The notes below the pieces were generated by a model that did no database searches, was not told the DNA's origin, and saw nothing but the letters and a program-made list of their open reading frames with translations. 47,245 nt of DNA from IMG/VR virus record IMGVR_UViG_3300027858_000009, positions 1 through 47,245 of that record. One strand, written 5' to 3'. The DNA comes from a virus. Position numbers and translations under genes: made by a program. Position 1 is the first letter of the stretch, and every line of letters starts with the position of its first letter. Below, piece by piece: positions 7,036-14,824 of this stretch.

Positions 7036-7194
7036 TTATTCTCCTTTCTCTGAATAGATTTTTTCCCATTTCTCCGATTCACCGGGTATACAAGATGTGT
7101 GGTGGACTACTTCTTCTTTCTTAGAAGCAAATGCTCCACAATCATTGCATACCCACATCTTTGCCTCATCTATGTAGGTGTATTTGTTTATCAT
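7036..7194 (-). CDS. 52-residue zinc-finger protein
   Basis: Begins MINKYTYIDEAKMWVCNDCG. The CNDC pair at residues 16-19 and H31/H32 with C35 (HHTSC) give a C2HC-type zinc site. GGAGGT is upstream of the ATG. The stop is two bases before the next start, indicating coupling. Function unknown. Confidence 0.65.
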   Translation of the reverse strand: MINKYTYIDEAKMWVCNDCGAFASKKEEVVHHTSCIPGESEKWEKIYSEKGE

Positions 7195-7206
7195 ACTACC
7201 TCCTTT

Positions 7207-9174
7207 TTAGAATGCTACTGCTGTAGGCTCTATACCACAAAGCCAGTCCATCCCATCTGGGTTATCGATTGGCGTGGCCGCACTGTCGTCATTGATTAAA
7301 GGTTTATTGGAAGGGTTACATAACTCATAGTAACTCTCCTTATCGTCTTTGTGCATTTTAACTACATCTCGTTGCCATGCGTTAATGATACCACATATAT
7401 CACTATTGTTGACAAGACTATCACCAATGGTATACTGCTGTCTTACCTGATATGTCCCACCATTAAGTTCAATAGTAACATACCCAACATCATCTTTTCT
7501 CATAGAGAATATGAGAGAGTGCCCACTTAAACATCTGTCTACATACCCACCTACGCAGTGGTGCATTACTACTCCTTCTTCTACGAGAGCTGCTGGGGTA
7601 CCAATAAACTTGAATTGAAATCCACTATATAACTTGCTTGGTGCATCAAAAGTAAGAAAGTTCTTATGCTTGTACTTTACTAAGACTTGTCTGTCACGAG
7701 TTTGAATAGCAACAAGGTGGGTATGAAATTGTAGCACATCATCTAAGTCATTGAATTTGCGTGGTCTAACACGTACATGGTATCTTTCAGCCATGTTGTA
7801 CATATCTCTCCACATATAAACAGTTGGTGGTGGCTGACCCTTTTTTATGAATCGTAGGGCAGTAACAGCCCATTTGTCAGTTATATCTGGGCGACCTTCG
7901 GCAGTATCATTTAACGCATTGTATATACTTCCTAAGGCATGCCGTTTATTAGAATTGTCCAAATCACTGTTAATTATAGCATGTAACAGATGGTGTATTG
8001 TTTTGGGCATACTTTTTTCGTTTATATGGGATGCTATATGGGTGTACACAATTATATCAGGATCGTACGGCATCAACTTCAGTAGTATTTTGGTGTATAA
8101 TTTCCCAAATATAGATTCAATTAAGGACGTATAGTTTGTGTACTTTCTCAAATGCGGTATGAATTTACGAATCTTAGACCTATGCACTTTGTTTAGGAGG
8201 TCGTGGTCTGACTCAGAAACTAACCCATCTTTCGTTAAGAAGAACTTATTATGTAGTATCGCACTCGCTTTTATATATAGTGCCTGATCAATCCAATCCA
8301 CTCTTTTGCCGAGTTTGTGTTGTAATACCAACAATTCAACTGGATAGGCCCAGTTACTGGTCATTTCATAAGACAGTAGTGGGGTGTAAACATCAGGTAC
8401 GTCACATTTAACAGCCTTTTCTATTTCTTCTACGAATTTGCGAACTATGTAGTTATCTCCTGATATGTGTGCTGCACATAACATATAATTCATAAGAACG
8501 CCGTGTATTACGTATTTGTAACGATTCTTTGTGCCTGATTTAACTTTGTAGATTTTATACAAATTTCTAGTTTTCTTGTTATAGGTTAGCATTTTGTTTT
8601 GTGGCGATTGTTCTGAGGTAATATTCCTAACTCTATCAAACCAGTAACTAACTCTTACGTATCTAATTTTATCACCACTTATTGAAATACTCTTTTTGTG
8701 AAGTATTACTGTGTCTGGATTTGTTCCAACCCCACAGGCTGTCATGGTGTATACCTTCTTATCCTCGTATATCCTACTACCTGGGCCTAACACATTCTTA
8801 GGAGGGCAGAGTTGAAATTGTGGTGGGCACATTTTCTGATCAGTTGGTTCGTGGTATTCAAGCTCTGGTTTTAATATTAATGTTTCTGGTATCTCTGGCG
8901 TCTCAATTTCTTCAAAATTATATCTATCTCTTGGCGTTGATGTAGATACATTACTGTTGGTGTTGGATACTAAATTAATGATATCGCGGTCATCTTTAGT
9001 AAATGCTGGGTTATCATCTGGTTCTATTGTATCCACAGCCCTTTGTACAATTTGGTTAATACGGCGGTGAACGTTTTCCTCCTCGTCATATTGATTTATG
9101 TCCATCAAGTATTGTCTATAACTGGGATCTAACTTCGCTATAACGTTATAGTCAAATACATACGTATTTTTCAT
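7207..9174 (-). CDS. PcfJ-like domain protein
   Basis: 655 residues from ATG 9174 (GGGGG eight bases upstream). It is the largest gene of the leftward arm. The C-terminal ~130 residues match the PcfJ pattern: EEGVVMHHCVGGYVDRC, then SLIFSMRKDD, a beta strand YVTIELNGGTYQVRQQY, an Asn pair and a Trp in GIINAWQRDV. The N-terminal ~500 residues have no recognised domain. PcfJ-type proteins occur on conjugative plasmids and phages with no settled biochemical role; the conserved H-C-G motif suggests a catalytic or metal site. Confidence 0.65.
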   Translation of the reverse strand: MKNTYVFDYNVIAKLDPSYRQYLMDINQYDEEENVHRRINQIVQRAVDTIEPDDNPAFTKDDRDIINLVSNTNSNVSTSTPRDRYNFEEIETPEIPETLILKPELEYHEPTDQKMCPPQFQLCPPKNVLGPGSRIYEDKKVYTMTACGVGTNPDTVILHKKSISISGDKIRYVRVSYWFDRVRNITSEQSPQNKMLTYNKKTRNLYKIYKVKSGTKNRYKYVIHGVLMNYMLCAAHISGDNYIVRKFVEEIEKAVKCDVPDVYTPLLSYEMTSNWAYPVELLVLQHKLGKRVDWIDQALYIKASAILHNKFFLTKDGLVSESDHDLLNKVHRSKIRKFIPHLRKYTNYTSLIESIFGKLYTKILLKLMPYDPDIIVYTHIASHINEKSMPKTIHHLLHAIINSDLDNSNKRHALGSIYNALNDTAEGRPDITDKWAVTALRFIKKGQPPPTVYMWRDMYNMAERYHVRVRPRKFNDLDDVLQFHTHLVAIQTRDRQVLVKYKHKNFLTFDAPSKLYSGFQFKFIGTPAALVEEGVVMHHCVGGYVDRCLSGHSLIFSMRKDDVGYVTIELNGGTYQVRQQYTIGDSLVNNSDICGIINAWQRDVVKMHKDDKESYYELCNPSNKPLINDDSAATPIDNPDGMDWLCGIEPTAVAF

Positions 9175-9195
9175 TTTACACCCCCTCTCTGATAA

Positions 9196-9215
9196 GGGGG
9201 CCTTGGTAAGCCCCC
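9196..9215 (-). promoter_or_regulatory. Intergenic GC hairpin
   Basis: GGGGGC (9196-9201) pairs with GCCCCC (9210-9215). The hairpin lies between the stop of the 100-residue gene and the start of the PcfJ-like gene. There is no T tract, so an mRNA-stabilising or processing element is more likely than a terminator. Confidence 0.5.
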
Positions 9216-9224
9216 ATGTTAAGT

Positions 9225-9527
9225 TTATTGCTTCATACAAAGACTACATAAAGGTAGCCCTGCATCTTTTGGGCGTACAAGATATGCCTCAACAGTCTTC
9301 TTACCATGTTTGGTACACCCATCCTTATGCACCATACCAGTGCCTGTGTTGATAACGAACTTTCTTATTTTGCTGTTGACAATTTGACGAACACAGGAAT
9401 TGTCATCCTTCATCTGTTTGTAGAGCTTTTGCCCTACTTGAATGATTGGGTAACTGGTGCCTTGTTTTTTCATCGCACTCAAAGCTGCCTTTACATCGCC
9501 CGATTTTGTATTGCATATTGCGTACAT
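9225..9527 (-). CDS. Small protein with metal-binding His-Cys C-terminus
   Basis: 100 residues from ATG 9527 (AAGGGAG upstream). The last ~40 residues, with VHKDGC and, after about 25 residues, GLPLCSLC, fit the short H..C ... C..C metal-binding module seen at the ends of several secreted and nuclease-associated proteins. The N-terminal part (YAICNTKSGDVKAALSAMKK) is unrecognised. Function unknown. Confidence 0.6.
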   Translation of the reverse strand: MYAICNTKSGDVKAALSAMKKQGTSYPIIQVGQKLYKQMKDDNSCVRQIVNSKIRKFVINTGTGMVHKDGCTKHGKKTVEAYLVRPKDAGLPLCSLCMKQ

Positions 9528-9632
9528 GTTTGTTCTCCCTTTTCGTACCAATGATACTTTGTGAATTTAGACATCAGTCGGTGCCCACGAGTGGTACGAT
9601 GTCTCTGATGAGCACCTTTATTCCGCTTCTGG

Positions 9633-9809
9633 TTAAACTTTTTGTTTCCATTTCGTCTTGGCATTATTTATTGATATTACCCCCCTTATTTGTTTCCAAA
9701 TGGTTCGTTCATAAAGCCAACATAATTCCCTGGATAATCGCCGGGGAAATACCTTCCTAAGTCTACAATAGACATGGAGAGGGTTAAGCCAATGTTGTAA
9801 TCTATGCAT
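9633..9809 (-). CDS. Small basic protein
   Basis: 58 residues from ATG 9809, with AAGGGGGTG six bases upstream; a GTG three codons earlier overlaps that site. Strongly basic and Trp-rich (MHRLQHWLNP, RLRKVFPRRLSREL, KTKWKQKV), consistent with nucleic-acid binding. The 105 bases between its end and the next gene contain only short frames without ribosome binding sites. Function unknown. Confidence 0.5.
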   Translation of the reverse strand: MHRLQHWLNPLHVYCRLRKVFPRRLSRELCWLYERTIWKQIRGVISINNAKTKWKQKV

Positions 9810-9841
9810 ATCAATCACCCCCTTTAGGGATAGTTAGAGTT

Positions 9842-10162
9842 CTATATTACACCACTAATGGAGTGTTTGAATCGTCTACATGTAAGATGGTATACGTTGT
9901 AAATGCCCCTCTTAGTCACGCCTATTTTGGGGCAATCCCATATTTGCTGGTTATGGGTGGCACACTTTAGTTTCATCATAGATGTTCTCAGTCTCCAAAG
10001 CGCATAACCAACGCCTTCTTGTTTGGTTATGAGGTATTTGAGGTTAGTAATTGGGACCCATTTGTTACCCACCTTTTTCTTAGGTGTACACCACTGTTTT
10101 GTGTAGGTATTTAGGGTCTGCCTAAACTCTGCTATCTGTGGTTGGTTTGTTTGATTTGCCAT
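9842..10162 (-). CDS. Hypothetical protein
   Basis: 106 residues from ATG 10162 (GGAGGT upstream; an earlier ATG at 10240 lacks a site and overlaps the neighbour). Basic, with conserved-looking Cys and His (LKCATHNQQIWDCP ... HLTCRRF) that could bind zinc. No family recognised. Confidence 0.6.
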   Translation of the reverse strand: MANQTNQPQIAEFRQTLNTYTKQWCTPKKKVGNKWVPITNLKYLITKQEGVGYALWRLRTSMMKLKCATHNQQIWDCPKIGVTKRGIYNVYHLTCRRFKHSISGVI

Positions 10163-10163
10163 T

Positions 10164-10319
10164 TTAACACCTCCATCCATTTTGCCTCCCCCAGAACTCT
10201 TCGTTCTCACGGAGTTTTTGTTTATGCCATGTATCTTCACTGATATACTCGTTAATGGTTATAGGTTTATTATAGGGAAACAATTTACTTAGAACCCACT
10301 GAACTAATTTCTTCATCAT
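10164..10319 (-). CDS. 51-residue hypothetical protein
   Basis: Begins MMKKLVQWVLSKLFPYNK, an amphipathic N-terminus, and ends in a charged Trp-containing tail. AGGAGGTG is upstream. It overlaps the end of the zinc-finger gene at 10285, and its stop is one base before the next ATG. Possible membrane-surface peptide; function unknown. Confidence 0.55.
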   Translation of the reverse strand: MMKKLVQWVLSKLFPYNKPITINEYISEDTWHKQKLRENEEFWGRQNGWRC

Positions 10320-10500
10320 TGTCACCTCCTAATTGAGTGTTTTGTATACCGCCCCCTAATTGTTTTGGGATTGGTAGATATTTTGATGGTGTATCGTTAC
10401 AAACAGCACTTTTACCACATATTTCACATGCGCCCATAGATTTCATGAAAGTATCTATAGGCCAACCTCTTTCTTTACCACACGTATGACAATAGAACAT
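10285..10500 (-). CDS. Zinc-finger protein
   Basis: 71 residues with CHTC at 4-7 and CEIC at 25-28, a four-Cys zinc ribbon, followed by a Gly/Asp-rich tail. AGGAGG is upstream of the ATG. It overlaps the next gene by 35 bases. One of many small zinc-binding proteins in this arm; function unknown. Confidence 0.65.
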   Translation of the reverse strand: MFYCHTCGKERGWPIDTFMKSMGACEICGKSAVCNDTPSKYLPIPKQLGGGIQNTQLGGDNDEEISSVGSK

Positions 10501-10501
10501 A

Positions 10502-10798
10502 TTACTTACCTCCTGTGTTGTTTACTACAAGTTTTAACTTCTTTTCTACCACGATGGGAACTTTCTTGACACCGAGGATTTCCATACAGATAGACCGCCC
10601 AACTTCGAGTTCATCAATTAGGCCACCCAATCCATCAAAAGCTTTACGTGCGTCTATAGCTCTTTTATGCATTTGCCTACTAATTGCATGGTCCTTTAGT
10701 AATCCAGATTGGGCCCTTGCTTGACGTAGTAGGTTAATACGCTTGTCTAACATGTCCAAGTTTCTTTTAGCTTTAGCTTGTGTTTTTACTATAGTCAT
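10502..10798 (-). CDS. Helical hypothetical protein
   Basis: 98 residues, basic and helical in the first two thirds (QAKAKRNLDMLDKRINLLRQ), then a beta-like stretch VPIVVEKKLKLVV. GGAGGT is upstream. No family recognised. Confidence 0.6.
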   Translation of the reverse strand: MTIVKTQAKAKRNLDMLDKRINLLRQARAQSGLLKDHAISRQMHKRAIDARKAFDGLGGLIDELEVGRSICMEILGVKKVPIVVEKKLKLVVNNTGGK

Positions 10799-10882
10799 TT
10801 GATTACCTCCGAGTATTAAAAGATTAAAGGATTCAAGGACTTTAAAAATCGCAGATTACACTTCATCAGCTATTCGTATTAT

Positions 10883-11035
10883 CTATACATAGATGTCCAC
10901 GCCTCCTGGAGTAAGTTGTTTGAGTTTAATTTCCTTTATTTGTTTTACTGGTTTAGGTTGTTCCACTATTCGCTCATATACAAGAACGAATTTACCATAC
11001 TTAATACCAAACCTCACTATCTTACATTCTGGCAT
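10883..11035 (-). CDS. 50-residue hypothetical protein
   Basis: Begins MPECKIVRFGIKYGKFVLVY; the whole protein looks beta-rich with a Lys/Pro-rich middle. GGGAGGTG is upstream of the ATG. The 84 bases between its stop and the next start hold nothing I can support. Confidence 0.55.
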   Translation of the reverse strand: MPECKIVRFGIKYGKFVLVYERIVEQPKPVKQIKEIKLKQLTPGGVDIYV

Positions 11036-11038
11036 CAA

Positions 11039-11353
11039 TCACCTCCCTTCAGACAAATGTTTGAATTCTTCATCCATTACTTCTCGTAAAGCTTCTTCCT
11101 TTGTAGACGGTTTAGATTTAGTGCTGTACTTTTTGTGCCTGGGCCGTACCCGAAATCTATGGGACAAGTGAGTGGGCTGTTGGTCCATGATATCCAATAT
11201 TGAGTCAAGACCAGTACTTACTGGGTTAGGATCTTCTTTAACTTCAAGTACTGGTTCAGGAACCCCGTCTGACTTTACCTCTAATACCAACTTATCGAAC
11301 CTGCCTTGCCATTTACGATTACATAACATAACTAACCAAGTTACAAGTTTCAT
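11039..11353 (-). CDS. Hypothetical protein
   Basis: 104 residues. A short hydrophobic N-terminus (MKLVTWLVMLC) is followed by a charged, Pro-rich disordered region and an acidic/basic helix (STKEEALREVMDEEF). Its ATG is one base past the preceding stop, with GGAGG upstream. Function unknown. Confidence 0.55.
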   Translation of the reverse strand: MKLVTWLVMLCNRKWQGRFDKLVLEVKSDGVPEPVLEVKEDPNPVSTGLDSILDIMDQQPTHLSHRFRVRPRHKKYSTKSKPSTKEEALREVMDEEFKHLSEGR

Positions 11354-11354
11354 A

Positions 11355-11825
11355 TCAGTCCTCCATGCATATATCCATTAGTTTCGGCATGTATAAGTCA
11401 GTGATTGTTTCGTACTTATCCTTCCTTGACATGTATGCGCCAGCTGTTGTCAGGAACATCTCTGATAGTACACGAAGTACTTTTGCTCTAAGCTCGTCCC
11501 TGGGGGACATCCTTGTGGGGTCCACTTCAATATTGTACTCATCTATATCGTACCATCTGCTAAACCGTTCTTCACCATCGTACATATCAATGGTCTCTTC
11601 GTAGACATTGAAGTTGTGTTTTTCTATATACAGTTTGGCCTTTTCTAAAGACCCGAACACTCCGCATACTATGCCACCCGATAGTTCTAATTCGCCCCCT
11701 TTCTCGCATAGTGAGTGTTGCCTAACTATATAGACTATGGGCAACTTTTCATCTTGTTTACAGTCCCACACTCTAACTTCCTTGCCTTTTACTATTACGA
11801 CATCTCCTTTAGTTTGGCTTTTCAT
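11355..11825 (-). CDS. Hypothetical protein
   Basis: 156 residues. The middle segment, VYIVRQHSLC ... GIVCGVFGSLEKAKLYIEKH, resembles small phage/bacterial domains in which an aromatic-Ser-x-x-x-Ala helix follows a beta strand (DUF7336-like pattern, tentative). The C-terminal half is helical (LRAKVLRVLSEMFL). AAGGAG is upstream. Confidence 0.55.
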   Translation of the reverse strand: MKSQTKGDVVIVKGKEVRVWDCKQDEKLPIVYIVRQHSLCEKGGELELSGGIVCGVFGSLEKAKLYIEKHNFNVYEETIDMYDGEERFSRWYDIDEYNIEVDPTRMSPRDELRAKVLRVLSEMFLTTAGAYMSRKDKYETITDLYMPKLMDICMED

Positions 11826-11840
11826 AGTATTATCTCCTTT

Positions 11841-12152
11841 CTATTCTATTTTCATTAATTGTTCTATTTGAAGATCTGACATTACACAATACTTTGGATA
11901 TCCAGGTTCTTCGTATATCTCTCCTTCTTTTACTTCGCCGTATGAATCGCCTCCTTTCCATTTCAAAATGGTGTTTGAGGTTTTTGGATCAATTCTTAAA
12001 GATCCTATTGGATACTTCATCTTACATTTTTCTTTAAGTATTCTAATTTCCTCATCTAATATCCAAGAAGGGTCTGCGAGTGTGGGGACTACTCTTGCTT
12101 CCACTGCGAGAAGGGTCATAGTAACTATAAATGATAGTAATAAGATTTTCAT
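11841..12152 (-). CDS. Secreted small protein
   Basis: 103 residues from ATG 12152 (AAGGAG upstream; an earlier ATG at 12227 lies in the neighbour). The N-terminus is a clear Sec signal peptide, MKILLLSFIVTMTLLAVEA, with cleavage expected near residue 19. The mature part contains two Cys (KCKMKYP, PKYCVM) that could form a disulphide. Possibly exported to the envelope early in infection. Family not recognised. Confidence 0.65.
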   Translation of the reverse strand: MKILLLSFIVTMTLLAVEARVVPTLADPSWILDEEIRILKEKCKMKYPIGSLRIDPKTSNTILKWKGGDSYGEVKEGEIYEEPGYPKYCVMSDLQIEQLMKIE

Positions 12153-12163
12153 AATAATACTCC

Positions 12164-12379
12164 TTAATATGCTATTCCATCTTTCCAGATTTCTGTCTTT
12201 GAAACGATGGGTTTGTAGTATACCCAATTTACGAGCTTGTCAGTACAACCTAACAGAATAACAAATTCACCATAGCCAGTGCGACCGAAGTCTATTTCCC
12301 ACAATGCATAAGCACCGGAGTAATATACTCTAAAGTACTTCCGCTCTATCAGTCGCAAGTGTTTTTGGACATTCCTCAT
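12164..12379 (-). CDS. Hypothetical protein
   Basis: 71 residues, aromatic-rich (RKYFRVYYSGAYALWEIDF) and beta-like. GGAGG is upstream; the start overlaps the end of the next gene upstream by four bases (ATGA-type coupling). Function unknown. Confidence 0.6.
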   Translation of the reverse strand: MRNVQKHLRLIERKYFRVYYSGAYALWEIDFGRTGYGEFVILLGCTDKLVNWVYYKPIVSKTEIWKDGIAY

Positions 12380-12576
12380 TTAGATTCCTCCTTTTCAAAC
12401 AGTTCAAGTTTATTGGTTGAATACATATCATTATCAGTGCATAGATATATATAGGCCATACCACGAAAAGTATTGGTTATAGGTTCTGGGATGTAATAAG
12501 GTTGTCCTGTACTGACGAACCCTATTGCTTTGACACCGATTAAGAATACGATATCGAATCTCTTTTTGACCACCAC
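12376..12576 (-). CDS. Hypothetical protein, GTG start
   Basis: About 66 residues. A GTG at 12576 or 12573 is the start; both are spaced five to eight bases from GGAGG, whereas a GTG at 12582 overlaps it. The N-terminal region is hydrophobic (RFDIVFLIGVKAIGFV), possibly one membrane span or a beta core. Coupled to genes on both sides. Function unknown. Confidence 0.5.
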   Translation of the reverse strand: MVVKKRFDIVFLIGVKAIGFVSTGQPYYIPEPITNTFRGMAYIYLCTDNDMYSTNKLELFEKEESK

Positions 12577-12578
12577 TA

Positions 12579-12956
12579 TCACCTCCCTTCTCTAACAGTA
12601 ATGATCAAAAAACCAAGGTCGTAAGAACAAACGTAAGCACGTTCAATATGGAAACAGAAGTCAAGACCAGTTATTTCTTTTAAATCTCTGAGTTCTTGGT
12701 CAGATACTTTAGTTTCATAAAAGAAATTAGCATCGTCTGACGCTATGGAGTTGAGGCAGTTATCTCTCATCTGCACATATGGAGTTGCTTTTTTACGCCA
12801 TTTTTTATCATAACGTTTACGTTTGCCAAGATAAGAACCGCATTTAGGGCAGTAAGTACTACAGAGTATATCAACCCAGCGATCCATGAAATACTCAATG
12901 TACCGTTTTTGCCAAATATGTCCACATAAAGAGCATCTAATACGTGGTTTTTCCAT
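12579..12956 (-). CDS. Zinc-ribbon protein
   Basis: 125 residues. CSLC at 8-11 and CPKC at 36-39 form a zinc ribbon, followed by a basic patch (GKRKRYDKKWRKK) and a C-terminal alpha/beta region. GGAGGTG is upstream. Probably binds nucleic acid; function unknown. Confidence 0.65.
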   Translation of the reverse strand: MEKPRIRCSLCGHIWQKRYIEYFMDRWVDILCSTYCPKCGSYLGKRKRYDKKWRKKATPYVQMRDNCLNSIASDDANFFYETKVSDQELRDLKEITGLDFCFHIERAYVCSYDLGFLIITVREGR

Positions 12957-12976
12957 TTAGTTTCACCTCCTTTCTA

Positions 12977-13294
12977 TTACCATTTTGTTTTCCAAGTTTT
13001 ACCACAGTTGTGACAATGATATACCCAAACATTATTAACAGGTTTAGGAATAATACTTCTATGGCAGGAATTACAATACATACTACGCTTTTCACACCCC
13101 CATTTGTAGGAGTCTGCGGCATTCTTCCGACGAGCTTTTAGTTCTTTTTCCCAAGCTTTATTGTTTATATAATCAATTATCTCCAATACAATATATATAA
13201 CAATAATGCTCCCCACAATAATACTGAGTGATACCAAAGGATGTATGATTAGCCACCATACTCCACTGAAAATGTTACACACAGAGTACCACAT
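12977..13294 (-). CDS. Membrane protein with C-terminal zinc ribbon
   Basis: 105 residues. A long hydrophobic N-terminal region (about residues 8-43, VWWLIIHPLVSLSIIVGSII and on) gives one or two spans. A basic linker follows, then a zinc ribbon with CNSC and CHNC. GGAGGTG is upstream. Unknown; domain order suggests a membrane-tethered nucleic-acid- or protein-binding module. Confidence 0.65.
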   Translation of the reverse strand: MWYSVCNIFSGVWWLIIHPLVSLSIIVGSIIVIYIVLEIIDYINNKAWEKELKARRKNAADSYKWGCEKRSMYCNSCHRSIIPKPVNNVWVYHCHNCGKTWKTKW

Positions 13295-13315
13295 TTCGTT
13301 TTCACCTCCCCTCTA

Positions 13316-13858
13316 TTAAGTTAATTCTATGCCTAATTCATTTGCGACCTTCAAGAACTGTAACCTGGAGTGTGACCCGCTGACCTTGACTGTGCCATTG
13401 GGGTATAGGTACGCTCTATTCCAACCCCCGCATACTATTTTGTCTTCTTCCTTTGTGACACAGAAGTCTTCTGAGACACCTGCTAATTCAAATAGACTTT
13501 TTACATCCTCCAGTGTCCATCTTTGTGTTTCTAAGTACTCTCTTTCCAACTCTTCTCCTTCCAAGGCATACCTTTGTATGTCTTCCCCTAACTCCTCGGT
13601 AACTTTGGCCAGCATTTTTGACAGTACTGGAATAAGATCGAGAGTAAGGGGGATATCAAATTCCACTTCATCCCCCACTTCAGTAACAGATATATTACAA
13701 AGTCTAACGTGACCGCCTTTATCAGCATGTAATTCAGTTGTTTCTACTACCTCCCCATCTTTGTTATCGTGGTAAACTTCTTTGTAAATGACACTAATAG
13801 TGCATTCGTCTTTGCCAGTGTTATGTATCACCTCCATTGTACGTGGTATTAATCCCAT
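13316..13858 (-). CDS. Hypothetical protein
   Basis: 180 residues from ATG 13858 (GAGGAG upstream; the longer frame runs into a hairpin). Beta-rich first half (ECTISVIYKEVYHDN ... VEFDIPLTL), helical middle, and a C-terminal segment ending SRLQFLKVANELGIE. No family recognised. Preceded by a UUCG-loop hairpin in the mRNA leader. Confidence 0.6.
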   Translation of the reverse strand: MGLIPRTMEVIHNTGKDECTISVIYKEVYHDNKDGEVVETTELHADKGGHVRLCNISVTEVGDEVEFDIPLTLDLIPVLSKMLAKVTEELGEDIQRYALEGEELEREYLETQRWTLEDVKSLFELAGVSEDFCVTKEEDKIVCGGWNRAYLYPNGTVKVSGSHSRLQFLKVANELGIELT

Positions 13859-13885
13859 ATCAATATCTCCTCTTTCCATAGGCTG

Positions 13886-13901
13886 GGGGGCCGAAGCCCC
13901 C
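13886..13901 (-). promoter_or_regulatory. C(UUCG)G tetraloop hairpin
   Basis: On the leftward transcript GGGGGC-UUCG-GCCCCC, a six-pair stem closed by the exceptionally stable cUUCGg tetraloop. It sits ten bases past the stop of the 23-residue gene and upstream of the next ribosome binding site. No T tract follows. Confidence 0.7.
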
Positions 13902-13910
13902 AAAGGTTAA

Positions 13911-13982
13911 CTACAATAGGATTATGAGTGTTGATAATCCAATACCTAACATTAACCAAAAGAATGATTTGGCACTATGCAT
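13911..13982 (-). CDS. Very small membrane peptide
   Basis: 23 residues, MHSAKSFFWLMLGIGLSTLI plus ILL: a short polar start and a single hydrophobic helix. GAGGAGG lies eight bases upstream, among the best sites in the window. The frame stays open upstream to an ATG at 14054 without a good ribosome binding site, so a 48-residue form is less likely. Function unknown. Confidence 0.5.
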   Translation of the reverse strand: MHSAKSFFWLMLGIGLSTLIILL

Positions 13983-14100
13983 TATACTTACCTCCTCTCT
14001 CTTAGATTTAATTCCATATGAGAGGCCAAAGCCGCATTGGTAGCCATGCTTGTGCATGTACGTTAAATCCAATTCGTTTACCTTAACCTCTCATACGGAA

Positions 14101-14118
14101 GGGGGACCGAAGTCCCCC
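14101..14118 (-). promoter_or_regulatory. C(UUCG)G tetraloop hairpin
   Basis: On the leftward transcript GGGGGAC-UUCG-GTCCCCC, a perfect seven-pair stem with a cUUCGg loop, six bases past the stop of the gene at 14125. No T tract follows. Together with the hairpins at 13886 and 14496 it punctuates consecutive genes. Confidence 0.7.
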
Positions 14119-14124
14119 AGGTGG

Positions 14125-14409
14125 TTAGGCGCCGACTGCTCTGGCCTTCAATGCTGCTTCCTGAGCCAGTAGCGTACGTTTTACTCTTCTTGCTACAGCG
14201 GCTGCCTTTCTTTGGTGACGGTTCTTCCCAGTCCTGAAATAGACAGCACAATCGTAACATGGCATAGGTGTGCCAGGTGCATGGCGACTAACAACATTCT
14301 TTTTGAGCGGAGCACGAGACACCCCCTCTGCACCACGTACTTTTGCACAGTGTGGGTTGGAACAGAACACCGTTGTACTTCTCTGGTCGAAACTAAATGG
14401 TTTTTTCAT
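14125..14409 (-). CDS. Basic zinc-binding protein
   Basis: 94 residues. CSNPHC and CYDC (about residues 16-21 and 51-54) form a likely zinc site. The C-terminus is strongly basic and helical (GKNRHQRKAAAVARRVKR), suggesting nucleic-acid binding. AAGGAG is upstream. Function unknown. Confidence 0.65.
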   Translation of the reverse strand: MKKPFSFDQRSTTVFCSNPHCAKVRGAEGVSRAPLKKNVVSRHAPGTPMPCYDCAVYFRTGKNRHQRKAAAVARRVKRTLLAQEAALKARAVGA

Positions 14410-14495
14410 AACACGCTCCTTTCTGTTTAAGGGTTAATACCAAACATCTTATACATCCACTAAGAGATACAACTATGTTATACCCCTTAATAGAT

Positions 14496-14518
14496 GGGGG
14501 AGACCCAATGCCTCCCCC
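14496..14518 (-). promoter_or_regulatory. Intergenic GC hairpin
   Basis: GGGGGAG (14496-14502) pairs with CTCCCCC (14512-14518) across a nine-base loop, 16 bases past the stop of the gene at 14535. There is no T tract. Same position relative to a gene end as the two UUCG hairpins. Confidence 0.55.
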
Positions 14519-14534
14519 TTGCCCCTGTTGAATG

Positions 14535-14693
14535 TTACACTGCCGCAACCTTCCTACGCAGTATCATCTGCGCACCTCTCTTATGGTTCTTAAAGAAAGG
14601 GTCTTTTTCCCGCTTATGCTTCTGCGGGGTAGGGTTTGGTTTCAGTGTGACTGCTGGCCAAAATACTGTTTGTATCACACTACCTCTTAACAT
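14535..14693 (-). CDS. 52-residue basic protein
   Basis: Begins MLRGSVIQTVFWPAVTLKPN, then a Lys/Arg/His-rich region (PQKHKREK, KNHKRG, ILRRKVAAV). GGAGG is upstream and lies in the last codons of the acidic gene before it; the ATG is one base after that stop. Probably binds nucleic acid or the acidic neighbour. Function unknown. Confidence 0.55.
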   Translation of the reverse strand: MLRGSVIQTVFWPAVTLKPNPTPQKHKREKDPFFKNHKRGAQMILRRKVAAV

Positions 14694-14694
14694 T

Positions 14695-14820
14695 TTATAC
14701 CACCTCCTCCAACTCGTCTATGAGAACATCTGTGGGATGTTCATCTACGTTATCGTTTGCATTCTCCTCATCTAAGAAGTATGCGCCTTCACCAATGTCT
14801 TCCAAGAAATCATCTACCAT
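14695..14820 (-). CDS. 41-residue very acidic protein
   Basis: Starts MVDDFLEDIGEGAYFLDEEN; about a third of the residues are Asp or Glu. AAGGAGGTG is upstream. It is directly coupled to a small basic protein, so the two could form a pair, for example an acidic inhibitor or DNA mimic with a basic partner. This is inferred from charge only. Confidence 0.5.
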   Translation of the reverse strand: MVDDFLEDIGEGAYFLDEENANDNVDEHPTDVLIDELEEVV

Positions 14821-14824
14821 AGTG

